Source: Cycas panzhihuaensis
Taxonomy: Eukaryota > Cycadophyta
NCBI GenBank assembly: GCA_023213395.1
Contig: CM041465.1
Coordinates: 197,601,741 to 197,665,740 of the forward strand
Direction of reading: 5' to 3'
DNA length: 64,000 bases
Part shown: positions 60,205-64,000 of the stretch, piece after piece
How the letters are laid out: each line of letters starts with the position of its first letter
How positions within the stretch are numbered: the stretch's first letter is position 1
Program-made: the position numbers and the translations under genes
The notes under the pieces: model-generated
Database searches by the model: none
What the model saw: the letters and a program-made list of their open reading frames with translations, nothing else
What the model was told of the DNA's origin: nothing

Positions 60205-61800
60205 AGCAATTTGCCCTTTTGCATCTATGAAGTTCATGCTCATGTCCAATTTGATATATAGAATATCATATTCTAAAGAAGAAATATGTTTGCTTCAGTT
60301 GGGTGCTGCAATCATGTAAGTCAACTAGAAGGGGTCTTTAATAAAGTGGGACATAATGAGAAGTCAAGGATATTAGAAGCAAGAGAAGTTGGATAAAACA
60401 TATGTTTTAAAGAAGTAGGGATGTATGAGAAAAGGGACAATAGAGAGGATAAACATGGAATTAGGGTGTCAATAGGCTGTTAACCATAAATTTAAGTAAT
60501 AGAATCACCTAGTGCACTAGGATGAGTGTGAAAAATGCATCGAAATGGGATAGGTGAGTTGTAAGTAGAAATATATATTGGTGGGGCCCATAAGATTCCT
60601 ATATATCATTTTCCCTAAAATTTAATAGTTAAAAATGACCTAGTAATCTTTATTAGTGTGATACACTCATCAAAATGAGATAGGTGAAATTTAATATCAC
60701 TTTTAAGGCCATGGACTTGTTTTTTTCTTTTTTACAACAATTAATACTATTTAAGGCATTTTTTATTCTAAAAACGTATGTAGAAAGTTATGGTTTTTTC
60801 TTATTCTTGTTATTCTTTTTAAAAGAGAGAGATGGATTAATGAAAGATGGTTATAAGACTCAAGTGTTGACATGTTAAACTTGATATGGACTTTAAAGTG
60901 AAAATAGACTTTAAGAATGCCAAAGGTTTAGACAAGACACTAGATTCAAAGACTACTTGTCATTGAATGAGCTTGTTTGAACCTTAACTTTGATAATCTT
61001 TAGGATGTGTCAACTATTTAGGATGATCAATCTTAGCTATATTATTGAAGATGAGGCTCTCACAATTTGTTTCAATATAATTGATGAACTCCTTGGGTAC
61101 GTTTAATAATAAACTTCCCAATTATCTAATTGATAATTTTAGGAGCTCGTATTTGCTTTCTAATGGTAGATTTTTTAGTAGTCTAGAGAATTTTTAAAGA
61201 GAAATGAGTATTGAACAAGAGAGTCTACCAATTCTAAGAATGAAAGTGCTTGATCTCATAGGCCTATCATTAAATCCCTTAGTAGGGTTCATGACACATA
61301 ACTTTGTGGCGCTAACTACTAATGAATACACTACAAGATTTCACTAGTCAATAGAATTCCTAATATAGGTAAGGAAGAGGAATCCTAGAAGGGGTTATTT
61401 GATATACCTAAAGATACATGGAGGCTCAATTCCATATACAAGTTTTATCTAAGGCTTGATTTAATAGAGTTAAATAAAGTCCTTTGTATTAGGGTAGAAA
61501 AGCCATAATGTGATTAGCCCAAAATGATAGATCCTTTATGTTATTTAAAGACCCCTAAGATAGGGTCTCTACCTATGGTAGGTAGCAGCCACATAGAGTT
61601 ATCTACCTAGGAACTAAATGAGGGATAGGAGGAAATAGAAAGGGCAACTACCAAGAAGTGTAGTCTACCCTTTACCAAAAACTTGAAATAACATAAGTTG
61701 AAATTAAAAGAGAGGAGTTATGAGAGTCATTGAGGGAAAAGAAATTAAAAAAAAGAAAATCTTTTTCTAGCTTCTAAATGCTCTATAGGGTTGAGCCTCA
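60205..61800 (-). other. GypH leader and gag start
   Basis: The remaining 5' part of GypH. The first bases continue the GypH Gag N-terminus on the minus strand (MSMNFIDAKGQIANM read across the GypI site). The other 1.5 kb shows no gene; the plus frame 60684-60878 is low-complexity Phe/Leu. Confidence 0.5.
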
Positions 61801-61811
61801 CTTTGATACCA
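61801..61811 (-). other. GypH primer-binding site
   Basis: ctttgatacca; the minus strand tggtatcaaag is a one-change version of the Met-tRNA site, two bases from the LTR. Confidence 0.75.
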
Positions 61812-61813
61812 CT

Positions 61814-62230
61814 TGCAATGATCTAATCCATGGGTCACACATAAACACTTTTCTTGAAGAAAACTAAGAGTTCAAAGATCTTTATTAAGGACTCAATAAC
61901 ACAATTATAGCAAAGGATCATAAGAAATCTTAATAATCACCAAAAGATAAGATGTACTCTTGTACAATATTAAATAACAATAAGATAGAATAAGAGTTCC
62001 TTTTATAATTACTTGGCCTTATATAAGCAAAAATGGTCACTAACACTTGTATCTTATCAGTAGAACATATGCCCTCCAATCCCATTGGTGGCGGTATGAG
62101 TCTTATACATATAAATTAACAAATACCCTTAATCTTCTCTTCCTTAATCACATGATTGTGATTTTAGCATTAACCTTTTCCATGTAATTGGATGCTCTTA
62201 TATCATTAACCTTAAAAAAAATCCTTAATA
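61814..62230 (-). repeat. GypH 5' LTR
   Basis: 417 bp, partner of 48796-49165. Followed by TTCAT, the target duplication. Confidence 0.85.
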
Positions 62231-62235
62231 TTCAT

Positions 62236-63886
62236 CCTAGCTAATATTTGCTTTTGTTGCTTAAGAAAGTTAACAAAACAGAACCTAAAATACCTATTTA
62301 TTATTCTCTTTTTATTTTTGGATTAAGAATACAAGTAATGAGTAGAAGAAAACTAACCTGATAGAAGGAAACTTTGGGATGATGAGTTAACTCTAAGCTT
62401 TAACAAACTAGAAAGAGAATAGTTTTACTACTATAATAATTATAGATCTATTAAATAGACTAAAAGTCCTTTCAAGGATTTAAATGTCTCAATAAGAAGA
62501 TTGGGGAAAACAATTATATATTCTAAGTTCCCTTTTTTGCTTATATGTAAAAAGATCTCAAAGGAAGAAGTTCACAATAAATAAGCTTACTTGGCACTTT
62601 GAATAAGAGTGTAAATATAAATATTGCCTTAACTTAGTGTCCTAGACCTTTTCAAATGCTCCCAAGCAGATCTTGTAAATCAATTAAAGATGAGAAAGGG
62701 ACAAAAGAAGAATGGGAGAAAGATAAAATTGAGAACAAATAGAAAAGAGAGTGAGAAAAAGAAAGAATTTAAGAAGAGAAAGGGGATATCAAAGAAGAAA
62801 TCAATTTTGATTTGAATCTCCAAGTGCTTTAGAAGAATAACTATTCAAACTCTAGAACTTGTCAAACAATCTTTGATCAAAGGGAGGGGCTCCCACAACT
62901 TTATAATTCTTCAAACTTTAACTTAGTCTATAAAGCTCTCTTAACCTATAAGACCTATTACAACTTCTAAAGCCTTCCCAAAATTTTCAAACCTCATAAA
63001 GTCTCTCTATATTTAAATCTCCAAAAGCTAAACTTCTATGGCCTAACATCTCTATGTTGAAAAGGATCCTTCATCTAAATCTCCAAAAGCTACTTAGTCT
63101 CTATATCTAAAATCTCCTTCCCTAACATTTAATTCTAAATCTCTAAAGCTTGTTTAATATAAAGGCTTAATATCCTATTTATAGGGGGAGATTATAGAGA
63201 AATAAAAGATGGAAACAAAGGGAAGGATGAGTCAAGGTCACTCACAGACTAAAATCCCAATGGTGAAAACTACGACTTGTTGTGGATTTCTTTTTCTTGA
63301 GAGCTGAAAGATGAAAATCACAAGCAATTATGAAAACCATCACCAACAATAAAAAACATAATTGATAAATGATAATTATGATAAAAAATTCACTAAAAAT
63401 ATGATGAAAATGAATGTCACATTTAATTAAGAAGGTTGCAGTTTTTGACCAAGATGAAAACTACAATCACAATTTTAGCCAGAATGAAAACTATGACCAA
63501 CAATAAGGGTTTAAAAAAAATTAAATAAAATTTTAAAAAATTTAAATAGAAAAGTCATCAAAAGGCAATAATTTAGTTAAATAAGGGGTTAATCAAGTCA
63601 TTAATATAACTATTAGAGGAAAAATATGTCATTAAGTCATTAACCAGATAGGCAAGACAAAGTGATTGGGAGCACTTGGATTAAGCCTTGATTTAATAGA
63701 CACTTTTATGATATTTACTTCATCAGTGGTATAAGTCAATCATAGGTATAATCAATATGAATTCATTTAATTATGATGTCAAACAATCATTAAATTATCA
63801 TATAGTCAAATAGCCAAATCCTAATAATAAATAAGAAGGCAAGAGACCTAGGCAATGTCAAAAGGATGATGTAGTTGATTGAAACA
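62236..63886 (-). repeat. GypG LTR, right part
   Basis: Continues the LTR split by GypH and ends TTGAAACA at 63886, like GypA GAAACA. A strong TATA box, ctataaatagg on the minus strand (63174-63184), lies about 700 bp into the LTR, where the GypA LTRs have a decayed gggtttctag. The partner LTR is outside the window. Confidence 0.6.
63174..63184 (-). promoter_or_regulatory. TATA box of the GypG LTR
   Basis: ctataaatagg on the minus strand, a near-consensus plant TATA box, preceded by a purine-rich block. Confidence 0.55.
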
Positions 63887-64000
63887 TTTCCCCCCTTGGC
63901 AATAGAAGCTATGTGAATGGATTGAAGTAAGATGGTGAATGTTGCCAACCTTGCCAATACCAAGTTATTTGTGAACTTGGATAACCTAGGATATTCATTG
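63887..64000 (-). other. GypG polypurine tract and start of its interior
   Basis: tttccccccttgg follows the LTR, giving a polypurine tract on the minus strand. The next bases (gaagctatgtgaatgg, then gatggtgaatgttgcca) echo 2540-2590 of GypA, showing a related element running off the right edge. Confidence 0.6.

Larger units (their letters stand above)
48796..62230 (-). mobile_element. GypH: Ty3/gypsy chromovirus with GypI inside
   Basis: LTRs lie at 48796-49165 and 61814-62230. A C-rich tract (49166-49177, minus-strand polypurine) adjoins the left LTR, and a Met-tRNA-type primer site (61801-61811) adjoins the right. CTCAT (48791-48795) and TTCAT (62231-62235) are the target duplication with one C-to-T change. 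Minus-strand gag, protease, RT, RNase H, integrase and a chromodomain-like end are recognisable. GypI interrupts gag at 53497. The element itself is about 6.7 kb. Confidence 0.85.

Overview
The window is AT-rich, CpG-poor plant nuclear DNA. It is made almost entirely of decayed LTR retrotransposons inserted into one another. I see no intact host gene, no tRNA or rRNA gene and no CRISPR array. A seed plant is the natural host, because the Tat-like and chromovirus Ty3/gypsy elements and the Ty1/copia elements primed by initiator Met-tRNA are plant types. I cannot name the species. Element names used below (GypA, CopB and so on) are mine.

Left nest, about 250-39462. GypA is an old Tat-like gypsy element on the minus strand with LTRs of about 2.3 kb (about 250-2527 and about 37200-39462). 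Between its gag (34908-36825) and protease (about 11900-12190), a 22-kb plus-strand copia element, CopB (12624-34902), has inserted, with a TTGAT target duplication at 12619-12623 and 34903-34907. CopB itself holds two younger insertions. CopC (14116-21755, minus strand) is a full-length copia element in the CopB leader. CopD (25084-31198, plus strand) is a pol-less copia-like element in CopB gag, with target duplication CAATC. LTR divergence counted by eye orders the events: CopB LTRs are about 83% identical, and CopC and CopD about 93-94%; GypA must be older than CopB.

Middle, 39463-48178. This holds a truncated plus-strand copia element (CopE: LTR, primer site, gag, protease and integrase, but no reverse transcriptase). 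It is cut at 44838 by an orphan minus-strand LTR (LTR-F, 44838-45457) containing an 86-bp TA microsatellite. Very AT-rich DNA with no recognisable gene follows.

Right nest, 48179-64000. A 2.27-kb LTR resembling that of GypA (GypG, two pieces) was split by the chromovirus GypH (48796-62230, minus strand, target duplication CTCAT/TTCAT). GypH gag was in turn interrupted by the youngest and best preserved element, the gypsy element GypI (53497-60204, minus strand, perfect AGCAA duplication, LTRs about 96-97% identical).

The coding regions are pseudogenes. Most breaks are C-to-T type changes, typically glutamine codons turned into TAG or TAA, as expected of long-methylated plant repeats. The points most worth following are an RNase H domain of the archaeal/bacterial type placed downstream of integrase in GypA, a plus-strand protein relic antisense to GypA, tandem repeats in the GypA 3' UTR, paired hairpins in its LTR, and a CpG-rich organelle- or host-like segment carried inside the non-autonomous element CopD.
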